From Microcaldota archaeon (GTDB lineage: Archaea > Micrarchaeota > Micrarchaeia > Micrarchaeales > CABMGC01), in assembly GCA_021785375.1 (NCBI GenBank), contig JAJYFQ010000061.1, positions 1 through 5,544 on the forward strand: a stretch of DNA of 5,544 nt. The letters are read 5' to 3'. Within the stretch, counting starts at the first letter, position 1, and each line of letters begins with the position of its first letter. This document shows positions 4,736-5,544 of the stretch, piece by piece. Under the pieces are notes generated by a model that saw only the letters and a program-made list of their open reading frames with translations, did not search any database and was not told the origin of the DNA. The position numbers were made by a program, and so were the translations under genes.

Positions 4736-5524
4736 TCAGGACTTCTTCAGCGCCGCTGATGTGCCCCTGAATCCGAGGTAGAGTGAGACCGCAAAGACCG
4801 CAAGGCCTACCAGGTCTATCCCAGAACCGAGGATCCCGAGCCCCCCGCTGCTGTTCCCCGAGAGCGTGTTCGCTACAGAGACGCCGCTAAAAAGGTTCAC
4901 TAGTCCGGCCACGAAGAGTATGGCTATGCCCGCGAGCAGCACCGTCCCCGCGGTGTTGAGCGACTTCTGCGATGTGTCCGCTCCGAGCCTCTTGTAGAGT
5001 GCCGAGAGCTGCCATCCGAAGAGAAGTTCCACTATCAGCAGCAGGAAGGTGAAGATCATTATCAGCGTAGAGTATGCCTGCGTCGGAGGTGTGCCTGTCG
5101 TTCCTGCTCCGGTGAAAGACCCTACGAGCGAGCTCGCAACAGAGACCATCAGGGCCACCGTGATTATTGCTGTTATTGCGAACAGTATGACTGCTATGAC
5201 GACCAGCAGCTTGAGCCACTTCGAGACCGATGCGTAGGCCGCAGAGCTCTTGAGCTGGCTCCTCCTCAGGTCCCTGATGCCGAACATGAGGCTCAGTGTT
5301 GCGTATACTGTAAAGACAAAAAGCACGAGCTCGAGTATGACGAGAACCGCCACCATTGCGATAAGTCCACCGCTCTGCGCGGCTGTGAGTGCGGCAGCTG
5401 CTCCTCCGTTCAGCACGCTGCCTACGACCACGAATGCGACTATCTCCGCTATGATCGCCAGTACCACTGCCACGAGCTGATAGAGGAAGTACCTCTTGAT
5501 GCTCATGAGGCCTTCAGTTCCCAA
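4736..5524 (-). CDS. Six-helix membrane protein, archaeal DUF973/DUF996-like (start uncertain)
   Basis: An integral membrane protein of up to 262 visible residues with about six predicted helices: roughly 13-37, 51-80, 104-135, 150-176, 190-213 and 232-252. A basic cytoplasmic loop (GIRDLRRSQLKSS) lies after helix 2, and the C-terminus is basic (SAALKKS). Gly/Ser/Thr-rich linkers (TGAGTTGTPPTQ and SGNSSGGLG) separate helices. General architecture recalls archaeal multi-pass families such as DUF973 or DUF996, but this is from overall appearance only. Three starts are possible: TTG at 5524; ATG at 5506 (MSIKRYFLYQL, with GAAGG 4 nt upstream); or a start beyond the window, since the frame stays open to the right edge. 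EGL before MSIKR could belong to the protein, favouring an upstream start. No catalytic motif; function unknown. Confidence 0.75.
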   Translation of the reverse strand: MGTEGLMSIKRYFLYQLVAVVLAIIAEIVAFVVVGSVLNGGAAAALTAAQSGGLIAMVAVLVILELVLFVFTVYATLSLMFGIRDLRRSQLKSSAAYASVSKWLKLLVVIAVILFAITAIITVALMVSVASSLVGSFTGAGTTGTPPTQAYSTLIMIFTFLLLIVELLFGWQLSALYKRLGADTSQKSLNTAGTVLLAGIAILFVAGLVNLFSGVSVANTLSGNSSGGLGILGSGIDLVGLAVFAVSLYLGFRGTSAALKKS

Positions 5525-5544
5525 GTTAGCCGCACTAGTTGCCA

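Overview
The window looks like archaeal chromosome. Several genes are preceded by A/T-rich TATA-box sequences rather than bacterial -35/-10 elements. At two of them (the Fic gene and an 85-aa membrane protein) the TATA centre lies 26-27 bp before the ATG, which predicts leaderless mRNAs. Arginine in the backbone genes is written mostly as AGG, and there are small membrane and secreted proteins of archaeal type. The lysyl-tRNA synthetase is class II, whereas many archaea use class I, so lineage cannot be fixed from this window; a DPANN-like or other uncultured archaeon is a guess.

Layout. 1-1181 (+) is the C-terminal three quarters of a class II lysyl-tRNA synthetase gene (lysS). 1182-2197 (+) is a visibly more A/T-rich insert with one gene, an auto-inhibited Fic-domain AMP-transferase, under its own promoter. 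2185-2289 is a second, slightly diverged copy of the last ~35 codons of lysS, without the rest of the gene. 2290-2542 is non-coding, with RNA-fold potential, a clear TATA box and a 26-codon serine-rich small ORF. 2543-3106 (+) is an unrecognised 187-aa protein. From 3097 to the right edge, four minus-strand genes encode envelope proteins: a secreted SIMPL-domain protein, the channel MscL with a C-terminal zinc-ribbon-like tail, an 85-aa two-helix membrane protein, and a six-helix membrane protein that may run past the edge.

The most interesting feature is the lysS-fic-lysS' arrangement. The Fic gene sits exactly between two copies of the lysS 3' end, which share a 35-bp perfectly identical core (1087-1121 and 2192-2226). 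Upstream lysS is intact and in frame across the core, and the Fic stop codon lies inside the second copy. This is the layout expected when a small element integrates at the 3' end of an essential gene, supplies a replacement end, and leaves the old end stranded downstream. The core-to-core unit is only 1105 bp and holds a single gene and no recombinase, so it resembles a one-gene cassette. How it moved cannot be shown from this window.

The minus-strand genes share an envelope theme (osmotic release, surface protein, small membrane proteins), but separate promoter-like sequences argue against one tight operon.
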